Shown piece by piece: positions 1-9,189 of a stretch of DNA of 64,000 bases (the stretch's first letter is position 1; the number at the start of each line of letters is the position of its first letter). Source of the stretch: CALKAL01 sp051846895 (GTDB lineage: Bacteria > Bacillota > Bacilli > Bacillales > Alkalibacillaceae); NCBI GenBank assembly GCA_051846895.1, contig JBPYCQ010000001.1, positions 124,001 through 188,000 of the forward strand, given 5' to 3'. The position numbers and the translations under genes are program-made. The notes under the pieces were generated by a model that searched no databases, was not told the origin of the DNA, and saw nothing but the letters and a program-made list of their open reading frames with translations.

Positions 1-202
1 AAATCCCTTCAATAGAAGCCTGGTCACTGTGATGTCTAATGAACTCAACAGAAGCGCGAGCACCAGCAAGCAATTGAATCGCATCAATAATAATCGATTT
101 ACCTGCACCTGTTTCTCCAGTTAAAACAGTCAGACCTGCTTGAAAGTCGATTGTTATTTCATCTATAATGGCAAAATCTTTTATCGTAATTTGTGCTAAC
201 AC
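1..202 (-). CDS. recN: DNA repair protein RecN, N-terminal part (cut by window edge)
   Basis: The first 67 codons of RecN, an SMC-like ATPase that acts early at DNA double-strand breaks. The frame begins at a GTG at 202 and reads MLAQITIKDFAIIDEITIDF, then a Walker A motif GETGAGKS at about residues 33-40. An AGGTGG ribosome binding site sits in the short gap after argR. It is the last visible gene of the ispA-dxs-tlyA-argR operon, as in B. subtilis. The rest of the gene, including the coiled coil and Walker B, lies outside the window. Confidence 0.93.
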   Translation of the reverse strand, partial: MLAQITIKDFAIIDEITIDFQAGLTVLTGETGAGKSIIIDAIQLLAGARASVEFIRHHSDQASIEGI

Positions 203-217
203 TTAAGCCACCTCAAT

Positions 218-670
218 TTAATTCAGCATTTCCATAAATAAGTCATACGTCGATTGACATAATTCATGAGAACGACAAATAATAAGACATGTATCATCTC
301 CACAAATCGTCCCCATAACACCGTCCCACTCCATTTGATCAAGAAGAACACCAACAGCATGTGCATTACCTGGCAATGTTTTTAAAACGATAAAATGGTC
401 AGCATAATCAGCGGAAACAAAGCTATCTAGAAGCATTCGCTTTAATTTGCTAGTCGGATTATATTTGTTATCTTGAGGCATACTATACTTATACTTACCA
501 TCTTTTGTTGGGATTTTTACTAGTTGCAATTCCTTTATATCTCGAGAGATTGTCGCTTGGGTAATTTTATACCCTAATTCATGAAACCTTCTAACAAGTT
601 CATCTTGAGTTTCAATAGTATCATTTGTAATTATTTCTTTTATTTTCATTAATCGTTGTGTCTTTTTCAC
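218..670 (-). CDS. argR: arginine repressor ArgR/AhrC
   Basis: Arginine-responsive DNA-binding hexamer that represses arginine synthesis and activates arginine breakdown genes. The 150-residue length matches the family. The N-terminal winged helix carries ATISRDIKEL (residues 39-48), the usual DNA-contact helix. The C-terminal domain has GTICGDDT (120-127), whose aspartates bind arginine at the trimer interface. It sits between tlyA and recN in the standard Bacillaceae order. No arginine gene is next to it in the window, so its targets lie elsewhere. Confidence 0.96.
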   Translation of the reverse strand: MKKTQRLMKIKEIITNDTIETQDELVRRFHELGYKITQATISRDIKELQLVKIPTKDGKYKYSMPQDNKYNPTSKLKRMLLDSFVSADYADHFIVLKTLPGNAHAVGVLLDQMEWDGVMGTICGDDTCLIICRSHELCQSTYDLFMEMLN

Positions 671-756
671 TTATTTCTTCACCAACTTATTTAGATGAAA
701 CAATTATTAAATTGTCTTTATGTAAATAGAGGAGCTATAGCTATTAAGTATAGCCC

Positions 757-1578
757 TCATTTTTTTCGTGTTAATTCCTCATGTGCTAGATCAACAATTT
801 TTTCTATTTGCTGATCATCAACTAAGGTTCGGCCTTCTCCACCTGTCCATTTGACATGTAATAAAAATTCAATATTTCCGTCTCCACCTGTGATTGGTGA
901 ATAGTCAAGTTCCTTTACTTCATATCCCTCATCAACTACAAACTTAATAATTTTTGTTACAACTTCTAAATGAATGTTCTTATCTCTGATAATTCCTTTT
1001 TTTCCTACTTGTTCACGTCCCGCTTCAAATTGTGGTTTAATTAAAGCAACCACATCAGCATTTGCTTTCAATAATTGTTTTAAAACTGGAAAAATTAACT
1101 TTAAAGAAATAAAGGATACATCTGTTACAGCAAAGTCTGGTAAGCCGTTTTTTAAATCCTCACGTGTTACGTATCGAAAATTTGTTCGTTCCATGACATG
1201 CACACGTGGATCACTTCTTAGTTTCCAATCAAGTTGGTTATATCCTACATCAATGGCGTATACTTCCTTTGCACCATGTTGTAAAGCACAATCTGTAAAT
1301 CCTCCCGTCGATGACCCGATATCAATCACTAATTTATCTTTAACGTTAATATCGAAGGCTTTAAGAGCCTTTTCTAACTTAAGGCCACCGCGACTAACGT
1401 AAGGGATAGCTTTACCTTTTACAATCAATTTGACTGTAGGATCAACTTTTAATCCAGGTTTATCTAGTCTTTCATGTTCATTAAAGACTAGCCCCGCCAT
1501 AATTGACCGTTTAGCTTTTTCTCTTGAGTCAAAATAACCTTGATCAACTAATAATGTATCTAAGCGTACTTTTTTCAT
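757..1578 (-). CDS. tlyA: TlyA/YqxC family rRNA methyltransferase with S4 domain
   Basis: S4 RNA-binding domain (about residues 1-65) followed by an FtsJ-like methyltransferase domain. The S-adenosylmethionine motif I is IGSSTGGFTD at residues 87-96. Family members methylate 2'-O positions of rRNA in mycobacteria; the Bacillus homologue YqxC is less well characterised, so the substrate here is inferred. It starts 4 nt after the dxs stop, so the two are almost certainly co-transcribed. A GC-containing hairpin with an 11-bp stem (729-758) lies at its 3' end before argR, but lacks a clear U-tract in this direction. Confidence 0.9.
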   Translation of the reverse strand: MKKVRLDTLLVDQGYFDSREKAKRSIMAGLVFNEHERLDKPGLKVDPTVKLIVKGKAIPYVSRGGLKLEKALKAFDINVKDKLVIDIGSSTGGFTDCALQHGAKEVYAIDVGYNQLDWKLRSDPRVHVMERTNFRYVTREDLKNGLPDFAVTDVSFISLKLIFPVLKQLLKANADVVALIKPQFEAGREQVGKKGIIRDKNIHLEVVTKIIKFVVDEGYEVKELDYSPITGGDGNIEFLLHVKWTGGEGRTLVDDQQIEKIVDLAHEELTRKK

Positions 1579-1582
1579 TGAG

Positions 1583-3472
1583 TTATGCTCTTCTCACTTT
1601 TTTTGGTACTAATTTTTTAACATTTGAAATAACATCTTCAGTCGTTAATCCAACTTCTTCTAATAATTGATCGACACTGCCATGCTCGATAAAGCGGTCT
1701 GGTATTCCCATTCGTTTAATGTATGGAAATGCCATATTTTCTTCCTCGATTAGTTCTAAAACTGCACTACCAAAACCACCTTGTAATGCATGTTCTTCAA
1801 CAGTTAATATTGGAATATTTTCGTTTATAATTTGTTTGATCATTTGTTTATCCAATGGCTTAATAAATCTTGCATTAACAACTCTTACAGATATTCCATC
1901 TAATTCAAGACGCTCGGCCGCATTTAAACAATTTTTAATCATCGTGCCAAATGTCAATATGACTAAATCATGACCCTCTCGAATGACTTCCCAAGAACCA
2001 ATAGGTATTTTTCTGAATGGTTCTTCCTTTGGATTATCACTCGCATTACCTCTTGGATAGCGGACAGCCATTGGACCATTAGTTTCTAAAGCCGTATAGA
2101 CCATGTGTTGACATTCAGTAGCATCCTTCGGCATCATAATTGTCATATTTGGTAAATGTCTTAAAAATGAAATATCAAACACACCTTGATGAGTTTCACC
2201 ATCAGCACCGACTAAACCAGCACGATCTATACCGAATGCTACATTTAAATTTTGCCTTGTAATATCATGAACAACTTGGTCAAAACCTCGTTGCAAGAAT
2301 GTCGAATAAATTGATAAAAATGGTTTATATCCTTGAGTGGCTATTCCACCAGCCATAGTGGTCGCATGTTGTTCAGCAATTCCAACGTCAAAGAGACGAT
2401 CAGGGAATCTACTTTTGAATTCTTCAAGTTTTGATCCTACTGTCATTGCTGGAGTAATCGCTACAACTTTTTCATCTTGTTCAGCTAACTTAATAAGCGT
2501 ATCGCTGACAACTTTACTCCAAGCCGTTCCTTTTGAAGCCTTTTTTATGCCTTCCCCTGACTCTATTTTGTACGGGCCAACACCATGCCAAGTGCCAACT
2601 GTATCTGTTTCAGCTGGTTTATAACCTTTACCTTTTTTAGTTAGTACATGAAGAAGGATCGGGCCTTCTGTTTTTTTGGCATAGTTGATTGATTTAAATA
2701 AATCTTCATAGTTGTGTCCATCAATTGGACCATAATAAGTAAAGCCAAGTTCTTCAAAAAACATGCCTGGCACAACTAAATATTTCATGCTATCTTTCAT
2801 ACGCTCTGCAGTTGAAGCTAGTTTACCCCCAACAGCTGGAATCTTTTTAACAAGTAGTTCTATTTCATCTTTCAGCCAGTTATATTTTTGTCCGCTTCTT
2901 AAGCGTCCTAAAATATTGTGCAATGCCCCGACGTTCGGTGCAATTGACATTTCATTGTCATTTAAAATAACGATAATATTCTTTTTCTCACTTCCTATAT
3001 GGTTTAACGCTTCTAGCGCCATACCACCCGTGAGAGCACCATCACCAATAATCGGAACAATATCATAGTCATCGTTATTTAAATCTCTTGTAATAGCCAT
3101 TCCCATTGCTGCAGATAATGAGGTTGAACTATGACCAGTCTCCCAAATATCGTGTTCACTTTCACTTCTTTTCGGGAATCCACTTAATCCTTGATATTGA
3201 CGTAGAGTCGGAAAATCTCCCGCACGACCAGTTAAAATTTTATGAACATATGCTTGATGACCGACATCCCAAATAAATTTATCTTTAGGGCTATCAAAGC
3301 AATAGTGTAATGCAATGGTTAATTCAACAACACCTAAATTCGGGCCTAGGTGACCACCAGTTGCTGATAATTGTTCAATTAAAAATGATCGTATTTCCTT
3401 ACTTAATTGTTTCAGTTGGTCATTATTTAATTTTTTAATATAAGATGGATGTTTAATTTTATCCAGATCCAA
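1583..3472 (-). CDS. dxs: 1-deoxy-D-xylulose-5-phosphate synthase
   Basis: First enzyme of the MEP isoprenoid pathway: condenses pyruvate and glyceraldehyde 3-phosphate with thiamine diphosphate. The 629 residues match the family. The thiamine-binding motif GDGALTGG is at 143-150 and NDNEMSI at 171-177. The transketolase pyrimidine domain and C-terminal domain follow, including GIAEQHA and RMGIPDRFIEHGS. The start is a TTG at 3472 with AAGGTG upstream, which agrees with the MDL start of the B. subtilis protein. It lies 17 nt downstream of oapA and in the same operon as ispA, so two steps of the same pathway flank the OLE RNA. Confidence 0.97.
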   Translation of the reverse strand: MDLDKIKHPSYIKKLNNDQLKQLSKEIRSFLIEQLSATGGHLGPNLGVVELTIALHYCFDSPKDKFIWDVGHQAYVHKILTGRAGDFPTLRQYQGLSGFPKRSESEHDIWETGHSSTSLSAAMGMAITRDLNNDDYDIVPIIGDGALTGGMALEALNHIGSEKKNIIVILNDNEMSIAPNVGALHNILGRLRSGQKYNWLKDEIELLVKKIPAVGGKLASTAERMKDSMKYLVVPGMFFEELGFTYYGPIDGHNYEDLFKSINYAKKTEGPILLHVLTKKGKGYKPAETDTVGTWHGVGPYKIESGEGIKKASKGTAWSKVVSDTLIKLAEQDEKVVAITPAMTVGSKLEEFKSRFPDRLFDVGIAEQHATTMAGGIATQGYKPFLSIYSTFLQRGFDQVVHDITRQNLNVAFGIDRAGLVGADGETHQGVFDISFLRHLPNMTIMMPKDATECQHMVYTALETNGPMAVRYPRGNASDNPKEEPFRKIPIGSWEVIREGHDLVILTFGTMIKNCLNAAERLELDGISVRVVNARFIKPLDKQMIKQIINENIPILTVEEHALQGGFGSAVLELIEEENMAFPYIKRMGIPDRFIEHGSVDQLLEEVGLTTEDVISNVKKLVPKKVRRA

Positions 3473-3489
3473 ATCGGATCACGCACCTT

Positions 3490-4092
3490 CTATTTATTAT
3501 TACTATTTTTTACTTTTTTAATATCAGGAATGATTTTAATCTTAAGCTTATTTTCTACAAATGCTGCGAATTTACCTGCAAATAAAATTATTTCAGTCGA
3601 TCTTGTAATGGCAAACGTTTTACCTAAAGCTTTACCACCTACAGTTAAAGCAGCAACAATACTTGTTAGTAATGTTGCAATTATAAATTTGAAAATAGTT
3701 GGACTTGTGAAATTAGCTGAAAGCGCTATCTGTAAAACAACTATTCCAGTAGCCGTTCCACTTATAATACCCGAAATGTCACCAATTACATCATTACAAA
3801 ATGAAGCAAAGCGGTCAGCATTTCTAACAATTGATATCGCTTGTTTAGCACCAAATACTTTTCTTGCAGCCATTGAATGAAAAGGGGTTTCACTTGCAGC
3901 TGCTGCTGCAATTCCCATCATATCAAATAATACACCGATTATAATAATTAATAAAACAATGAAAAGTCCAATAATCCAGCTTGTCCCCTCTAATGTTGCT
4001 TGTGAAACAATTGAAAAAATGGCCGCTAACACAAAGGTGATAACGGCAATACTTAAACTAAATGTAATCGTTCTTTTTATTTTACTGTCCAT
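3490..4092 (-). CDS. oapA: OLE-associated protein OapA (DUF21-like membrane protein)
   Basis: Small membrane protein of 200 residues directly downstream of the OLE RNA. It has about four hydrophobic segments and a central motif ASETPFHSMAARKVFGAKQA, then a segment with RNADRFASF, resembling the transmembrane domain (DUF21) of CNNM/CorC-type Mg2+ transporters but without CBS domains. In Bacillus halodurans the equivalent gene encodes OapA, which binds OLE RNA and tethers it to the membrane; this assignment rests on topology, motif and position. The start at 4092 is preferred because GAGGG lies 5 nt upstream; the ATG at 4104 has no ribosome binding site. Direct transport activity is not shown by sequence. 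Confidence 0.88.
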   Translation of the reverse strand: MDSKIKRTITFSLSIAVITFVLAAIFSIVSQATLEGTSWIIGLFIVLLIIIIGVLFDMMGIAAAAASETPFHSMAARKVFGAKQAISIVRNADRFASFCNDVIGDISGIISGTATGIVVLQIALSANFTSPTIFKFIIATLLTSIVAALTVGGKALGKTFAITRSTEIILFAGKFAAFVENKLKIKIIPDIKKVKNSNNK

Positions 4093-4119
4093 AAGTACCC
4101 TCATTAAATAACAAAATAT

Positions 4120-4729
4120 GTAGGCGGGATGGTCACTTAAAAGGTAAATATTGCGGCTTAGGTCCAGTAGGTTTTCCCAGTTCGTTACCGCGTGTTACCA
4201 CTACGGCGGTTCCCCATTAAAACGAACTTAGTTGCGTCTCCACAACTAGACTGGATTGCCACTTAGCCCGCACTACAATCCCTTTTAAGCTACCATATTG
4301 GAACAGTCTAGGAGATTTCCTCAGCAGTCTTTAACCACTTCCTAGCCTCTTTTGCAGTGATTATTTCATACAACATCTATAATGTCCTATTGGTGGCCAA
4401 CCGTGAGAACATTACTTTCATTGTAATCCCCTAACCACCACTCAAGGCAGGCTACGCTGCAGATACTTCACCATATCATGCAGGTTCATACCCCATTTCG
4501 TACCCCCTTAATGGCTATTAATGGAGCACAAGAATGGGCCTCCGCGGAAGCAGGGTCAACGCCCACATGCCTTTGTGGATCGCCCTGCAACCTTAACTCC
4601 CAGCACTGACCCAAGGCTGGGCGCCTCAAGCCAACACCAGGAACTTCATCGATGTGCCCTTTGGCGGATTTTTAGGCCCGCCTTCAGAAATGGAGGACTG
4701 ACTAGAATACTGCACCATCCCTTCGCTTA
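4120..4729 (-). ncRNA. ole: OLE RNA (ornate, large, extremophilic RNA)
   Basis: A 610-nt stretch without a credible ORF lies between ispA and oapA, much richer in G and C than its surroundings. The ends pair: GGGATGGT (4714-4721 on the transcript's 5' side) with ACCATCCC (4126-4133 on the 3' side), closing one domain of about 600 nt, the known OLE length. Internal helices are visible, such as 4550-4555 with 4583-4588 (containing 4563-4567 with 4574-4578) and 4304-4311 with 4246-4253. The ispA-OLE-oapA-dxs order is the one described for OLE in B. halodurans. OLE forms a membrane-bound RNP and affects Mg2+, ethanol and cold tolerance in that host. Exact ends are estimated from the pairing. Confidence 0.9.
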
Positions 4730-4771
4730 ATTATATTTTATCATATGCTGCTATTTCTCACAATAATATGG

Positions 4772-5650
4772 TCAATAGGAACGATTACCAAAAAGATTAA
4801 TTAGTTCTAGTAAAATGGGCTGATTTATTTTAGCGTCATAATATAAATTTGTAGCTTTTTCGATATATTTTTGTTTAATATCTTCGGCACCTTTTAAACC
4901 TAGTACACTCGGATATGTGCTTTTGTGATTAGCCTCATCACTTCCGATTGGTTTCCCCATTTCATCCTCAAGTCCTGTAACATCTAAAATATCATCTTGA
5001 ATTTGGAAAATTAGCCCTAAATAATCCCCAAAAGAATCTAATGCTTCTATTTGTGGTGGAGTTGCTTTTCCTAAATAACTACCAATTTTTACTGCTGCTC
5101 TAATTAATTCCCCTGTTTTTTTACGATGGATAGTTATGAGTTCTTTTTCTGTTAATGTTTGATTTTCTGCTTTTAAGTCTAAAAATTGTCCAGCTATCAT
5201 ACCTTCAAAGCCACTGGCACGGCTCAATTGATTAATGATATAAATTTTTTCTTCAGCTTCCAATTCTTTGGATCCTGATACTAGATGAAATGCGTAAGTA
5301 AGAAGTCCATCACCAATTAATATGGCTGTCGCTTCATCATATTGCTTATGAACAGTTTTCATTCCTCTTCTTAAATCGTCATCATCCATAGCTGGTAAAT
5401 CGTCATGAATTAATGAATAAGTATGAATTAGCTCTAACGCTATAGCTGGTATGATGACCTTTCGATCAATATTTTTAAAAGCTTCATAAGCTGCTAACAT
5501 CAAAATGGGTCTTAATCGCTTTCCCCCAGTACTTATTGCGTATTTTAACGCATCCTGTAATTCGGCTGGCATATCAATAGATAATATCTCAACCTCTAAA
5601 TAATGATTGATTAATTTTTGTTTTTCTAAAATATAGTCATTTATATCCAC
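4772..5650 (-). CDS. ispA: farnesyl (polyprenyl) diphosphate synthase IspA
   Basis: Head-to-tail prenyltransferase joining isopentenyl diphosphate to allylic primers to give farnesyl diphosphate. At 292 residues it has normal family length. Both aspartate-rich Mg2+-binding motifs are intact: DDLPAMD (83-89, within DDLPAMDDDD) and DDILD (219-223). GGKRLRP at 42-48 is the usual substrate-phosphate loop. The gene starts 3 nt after xseB, and its stop lies about 40 nt before the 5' end of the OLE RNA, so OLE is either made from the ispA transcript or from a promoter inside or just after ispA. Confidence 0.96.
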   Translation of the reverse strand: MDINDYILEKQKLINHYLEVEILSIDMPAELQDALKYAISTGGKRLRPILMLAAYEAFKNIDRKVIIPAIALELIHTYSLIHDDLPAMDDDDLRRGMKTVHKQYDEATAILIGDGLLTYAFHLVSGSKELEAEEKIYIINQLSRASGFEGMIAGQFLDLKAENQTLTEKELITIHRKKTGELIRAAVKIGSYLGKATPPQIEALDSFGDYLGLIFQIQDDILDVTGLEDEMGKPIGSDEANHKSTYPSVLGLKGAEDIKQKYIEKATNLYYDAKINQPILLELINLFGNRSY

Positions 5651-5653
5651 TAT

Positions 5654-5884
5654 TTATTCTTCCTCCACTACAAATGGCTCTATTTCTCCTGTTTCTTTCA
5701 TAATTTTAGTCATTTCAATTTCCACAGATTTTAATTTGTCGTTACAAATTTTAGAAAGTTTCATACCTTCTTTATAATATTCTATTGCTTGTTCTAAAGG
5801 AACATCACCTTCTTCTAATTTTGCAACGATTCGTTCTAGCTTTTCCATCGCTTGTTCAAATGTTAATTCATTTTCTTTACTCAT
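5654..5884 (-). CDS. xseB: exodeoxyribonuclease VII small subunit
   Basis: The 76-residue small subunit of exonuclease VII, which degrades single-stranded DNA. The sequence contains the family core FEQAMEKLERIVAKLEEGDV followed by PLEQAIEYYKEGM, predicted to form two helices. It overlaps the 3' end of xseA by 8 nt, consistent with translational coupling to the catalytic subunit. Confidence 0.96.
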   Translation of the reverse strand: MSKENELTFEQAMEKLERIVAKLEEGDVPLEQAIEYYKEGMKLSKICNDKLKSVEIEMTKIMKETGEIEPFVVEEE

Positions 5885-7226
5885 TTTTAATTTCCTCCTC
5901 TATACCCCAAACTTGACAATCAAGTCTTCCGTCACTTAAATGTACTTTAATCGCATCACCAGGTGATACTTCTTTAGTTGATTTAATAATTCGGCCATCT
6001 TCTTGATACGTAATTGAATAACCTCTTTTCATAGTTTGAAGAGGATTTAATATAGTTAATTTATTGATTTGTTGTTCAAACTTTTGTGTAGATTGATTAA
6101 TAATTGCTTTAGTTGCCCGTTCTAGCTCGACATTTTTAAATGCTAATTCTTGCTTTTTTATGCTTAAAATATTTGTCGGTTGGTTACGAATAAGCTTTTC
6201 GTATAAATGCTCCTTAACAAGATGTTTTTTATCTAAAAGCCGTTTTAAGTTTTTACTTAATTCATTTAATAGACGATCTAAATCTTGTTCTTTTTGCCTA
6301 GTTAACTGAACTGGGTATTTAAAGGCGTAGGCGTTATTTAAATCATTTAATCTGTTCGATAGCTTGTTCATGTAAATAGTCATTTGTTGTTGGAGTCGTT
6401 CATATTGTCCTTTAAAATGCTTATGTAAATCTTTCATGGAGGGGACTGATAACTCAGCTGCAGCTGTAGGAGTTGGCGCTCGCAAATCAGCTACAAAATC
6501 ACTAATCGTATAATCTGTCTCATGACCTACGGCTGATATTATAGGTATGCGGGAGCAAGCAATTGCACGTGCGACACTTTCATTATTAAATGCCCACAAT
6601 TCTTCAATTGAACCTCCTCCTCTACCCACAATGATTGTGTCAAAGACATTTAGCTCGTTTGCTTTTTCTATTGCCTGCACAATAGATGGTGCAGCATAAT
6701 CTCCTTGAACAGATACAGGAAAGATTGTTCTTTTAACCGCCGGAAATCGTCGTTCGATAGTCGTAATAATATCTCTTACAGCAGCACCAGTTGGAGAAGT
6801 AATTATGGCTATATGTCTAGGCATTGTTGGGATAGGTTTTTTACGTTCTTTATTAAAAAGTCCTTCTTTTTCTAATTTTACTTTTAACTCTTCATAGGCT
6901 AAATATAAAGCTCCAATACCGTCCGGTTGCATATCTTGAACGTAGATTTGGTATTGCCCTTGTGGTGCATAAACTGATATGTCGCCTTTAATAAGCACTT
7001 TCATACCACTTTTAGGCTTAAATTTGAGTCGGAAATTATTCGTTGCAAACATAACAGCGGACATCGTTGCATATTCATCTTTTAAAGTAAAGTACATATG
7101 CCCTCTAGAATGATGGTTAAAATTAGAAATTTCGCCTTGCATATATATCCCTTTTAAATGTTGATCAGTATCAAATTTCCTTTTGATATATTTCGTTACC
7201 GCAGAAACTGTTAAATACTTTTGCAA
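5877..7226 (-). CDS. xseA: exodeoxyribonuclease VII large subunit
   Basis: Catalytic subunit of exonuclease VII. The N-terminal OB fold (about residues 1-100) contains RGHMYFTLKD. The catalytic domain follows with SPTGAAVRDI, GRGGGSIEELWAFN and PIISAVGHETD. A long coiled-coil C-terminal region (about 260-400) docks XseB copies. The longest frame starts at a GTG (7232) that touches the GGGGGGA ribosome binding site; a TTG two codons later (7226) has better spacing and is preferred. It lies 15 nt downstream of folD. Confidence 0.93.
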   Translation of the reverse strand: MQKYLTVSAVTKYIKRKFDTDQHLKGIYMQGEISNFNHHSRGHMYFTLKDEYATMSAVMFATNNFRLKFKPKSGMKVLIKGDISVYAPQGQYQIYVQDMQPDGIGALYLAYEELKVKLEKEGLFNKERKKPIPTMPRHIAIITSPTGAAVRDIITTIERRFPAVKRTIFPVSVQGDYAAPSIVQAIEKANELNVFDTIIVGRGGGSIEELWAFNNESVARAIACSRIPIISAVGHETDYTISDFVADLRAPTPTAAAELSVPSMKDLHKHFKGQYERLQQQMTIYMNKLSNRLNDLNNAYAFKYPVQLTRQKEQDLDRLLNELSKNLKRLLDKKHLVKEHLYEKLIRNQPTNILSIKKQELAFKNVELERATKAIINQSTQKFEQQINKLTILNPLQTMKRGYSITYQEDGRIIKSTKEVSPGDAIKVHLSDGRLDCQVWGIEEEIKNE

Positions 7227-7241
7227 GAACACTCCCCCCTT

Positions 7242-8102
7242 TTATGACAACCTTTTTAATTGGTACTCTGTTGCTTTAATCGTGTTATGTAAAAGCATTG
7301 TTATAGTCATCGGTCCAACACCTTTAGGTACAGGTGTTATAAAGCTGGCTGTTTCTTTGACTTGATCAAAATCAACATCACCAACTACTTTCCCGTTCTT
7401 TAAAAAAGTATTCCCTACATCAATAATGACAGCGTTTTCTTTCACCGCTTCTTTTGTTATTAACTTTGCTTTTCCAACGGCAACAATTAATATATCTGCT
7501 CTTTTAGTATGTGCAAATAAATCTTTTGTTTTAGAATGACAATAAGTAATCGTTGCGTTTTGATTCAACATAAGCTGTCCAACAGGTTTACCAACAATAT
7601 TACTACGACCAACAATGACGACATGCTTTCCTTCAACCTCAACTTGATAATGTTCTAATAATTTTACAATTCCAAATGGCGTACATGGATATAATGTGTC
7701 TTGGCCAATGGATAACTTGCCGACATTAATTGGATGAAAACCATCGACATCTTTAGCTGGATCTACTTTTTCTAAAACAAGCGTTTCATTAATATGTTTT
7801 GGTAATGGTAGCTGAACTAATATACCGTTAATCGATTCGTCTTTATTTAATTGTTCGATATAATCTAAAAGAATTACTTCATCAATATTTTCATTAAACT
7901 GTTTAACAACTGAATGAATGCCAACTTTTTCACAAGCCTTTTGCTTCATTCTGACGTAAGTTTCTGAAGCGGGATTATTCCCTACAATAATAACTGCCAG
8001 AGACGGTTGATACCCTTTTTGTTTTAGCTCGTTTACTTTGATTTTAAAGTCTTCTCTATATTTATTTGCTAATTCTGTTCCATACATGATTGTTGCATCC
8101 AT
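7242..8102 (-). CDS. folD: bifunctional methylenetetrahydrofolate dehydrogenase/cyclohydrolase FolD
   Basis: Interconverts methylene-, methenyl- and formyl-tetrahydrofolate, feeding purine and formyl-Met synthesis. Characteristic segments are present: YVRMKQKACEKVGI (with the catalytic lysine), ILVQLPLPKHI, VVIVGRSNIVGKPV for NADP binding, and TPVPKGVGPMT near the C terminus. The start at 8102 is chosen because GGTGG lies 4 nt upstream; the longer frame from 8123 would overlap nusB and lacks a ribosome binding site. The resulting 286 residues fit the family. Confidence 0.96.
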   Translation of the reverse strand: MDATIMYGTELANKYREDFKIKVNELKQKGYQPSLAVIIVGNNPASETYVRMKQKACEKVGIHSVVKQFNENIDEVILLDYIEQLNKDESINGILVQLPLPKHINETLVLEKVDPAKDVDGFHPINVGKLSIGQDTLYPCTPFGIVKLLEHYQVEVEGKHVVIVGRSNIVGKPVGQLMLNQNATITYCHSKTKDLFAHTKRADILIVAVGKAKLITKEAVKENAVIIDVGNTFLKNGKVVGDVDFDQVKETASFITPVPKGVGPMTITMLLHNTIKATEYQLKRLS

Positions 8103-8115
8103 CAAACCACCCACT

Positions 8116-8496
8116 TTAATCATTCATAAATTTTGATAAAACACCATTTATAAATTTACCAGATTGTTCTTCATTATATCGTTTGGCTAATTCAACTGCC
8201 TCATTAACTGCTACTTTATTTGGTGTGTCATCTACAAAAAGAATTTCAAACACAGCAATTCTCAGCACTGTTTTTTCTACTGTTGCAATTCGGTCAAAAG
8301 ACCATTTTTCTAATTTAGATTCAATCGCCTGGTCAATTTGTTCAAGGTTTGTCATAACACCTTGAATAATTGTTCTAGCATATTGACTTACCTTTTCATC
8401 TATTGATGAAAAAACCTGATGTTCCGTTGCATCTTTATTTATGTCAATTTGATAAAGAGCTTGAAATGCTTTTTCTCTAGCGTGCTTTCTATTCAT
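8116..8496 (-). CDS. nusB: transcription antitermination factor NusB
   Basis: All-helical RNA-binding protein (126 residues) that, with NusE/S10, binds boxA and promotes antitermination on rRNA operons. The sequence starts MNRKHAREKAFQALYQID and has VNEAVELAKRY followed by GKFINGVLSKF, typical of the C-terminal helices. It is the first gene of the folD-xseA-xseB-ispA-OLE-dxs cluster, followed by folD after 13 nt. Confidence 0.95.
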   Translation of the reverse strand: MNRKHAREKAFQALYQIDINKDATEHQVFSSIDEKVSQYARTIIQGVMTNLEQIDQAIESKLEKWSFDRIATVEKTVLRIAVFEILFVDDTPNKVAVNEAVELAKRYNEEQSGKFINGVLSKFMND

Positions 8497-8731
8497 TGTC
8501 TTACTCCTTTTGAAATAATGTCCGATTACATCTTATCATTAACAACCTTTAGTTTACCATGAATAAATCGTTAAGTTTATAATAGATAGTTCATTATTAG
8601 TGTAAACAAAAAATATATAAGAACTCACCCTGATAAAAACATTTTCTATATAAGTACTTTAATACAACACATTTATATTATAAAAGCAGAAACAGTTAAG
8701 ATGTAGATGAAATAGTCAATTTACGTAAGTT
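8497..8731. other. AT-rich intergenic region upstream of nusB
   Basis: About 235 nt with no credible ORF or RNA gene. It separates the accBC-yqhY terminator from nusB and must hold the promoter of the nusB operon. I see no convincing operator or riboswitch in it. Confidence 0.5.
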
Positions 8732-8774
8732 AAAAAAAGGCTCAATTAGTTTCAGATGACTAATTAAGCCTTTG
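8732..8774 (-). terminator. intrinsic terminator of accB-accC-yqhY
   Basis: A 13-bp stem (8759-8771 with 8738-8750, one G-U pair) and an 8-nt loop, followed in the transcript by a run of U (8732-8737). It starts shortly after the yqhY stop. Confidence 0.85.
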
Positions 8775-8787
8775 GAATCGGATATTT

Positions 8788-9189
8788 TTATTTATGTTCT
8801 TTAGTGTTTTCAGTTGGCTTTTCTTCAATTTGTACACCAACGATGTGCACATTAATTTCTAATATTTCAAGAGCAGTCATATTTTTTAAAGTTGAGCGAA
8901 TACTATCTTGAATTTTTTCTGCTACAGTAGGGATAGAAACTCCGTAATCAAGGACAGAATAAACATCAATTATAATTCCTTCATCAGAGAGCTCTACTTT
9001 TACACCTTTACCGTGTTTCTTTTTCCCGAAACGCTCAGTCACATTAGTCGCTAAATTACCACGCATATTAGCAACACCACTTACTTCGTTTGCAGCAATA
9101 CCTGCGATAACTTCAATAACTTCCGGAGCAATCTCTACTTTTCCAAGCGATTGATCCTCACTAACATTTAATAATTGTTTTTCGTCCAC
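8788..9189 (-). CDS. yqhY: Asp23/Gls24 family protein YqhY
   Basis: Asp23 family protein of 133 residues, with the core VIEVIAGIAANEVSGV at about 22-37 and VYSVLDYGVSIP later. In B. subtilis YqhY is encoded next to accBC and its loss is linked to disturbed acetyl-CoA carboxylase activity; the molecular role is unclear. Its GTG start abuts the accC stop codon directly, so translation is probably coupled. The C-terminal tail is charged and variable. Confidence 0.88.
   Translation of the reverse strand: MDEKQLLNVSEDQSLGKVEIAPEVIEVIAGIAANEVSGVANMRGNLATNVTERFGKKKHGKGVKVELSDEGIIIDVYSVLDYGVSIPTVAEKIQDSIRSTLKNMTALEILEINVHIVGVQIEEKPTENTKEHK

Noticed and set aside
729..758. Hairpin between tlyA and argR as a terminator
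   Set aside because: An 11-bp stem is present, but no U-tract follows in the direction of transcription, and argR may well be read from the upstream genes.
974..1402. Plus-strand ORF antisense to tlyA
   Set aside because: Lies fully within tlyA on the opposite strand, no ribosome binding site, no recognisable domain.
4521..4730. Plus-strand ORF of 69 codons across the OLE region
   Set aside because: Antisense to the structured RNA; composition reflects OLE's GC-rich helices rather than coding use.
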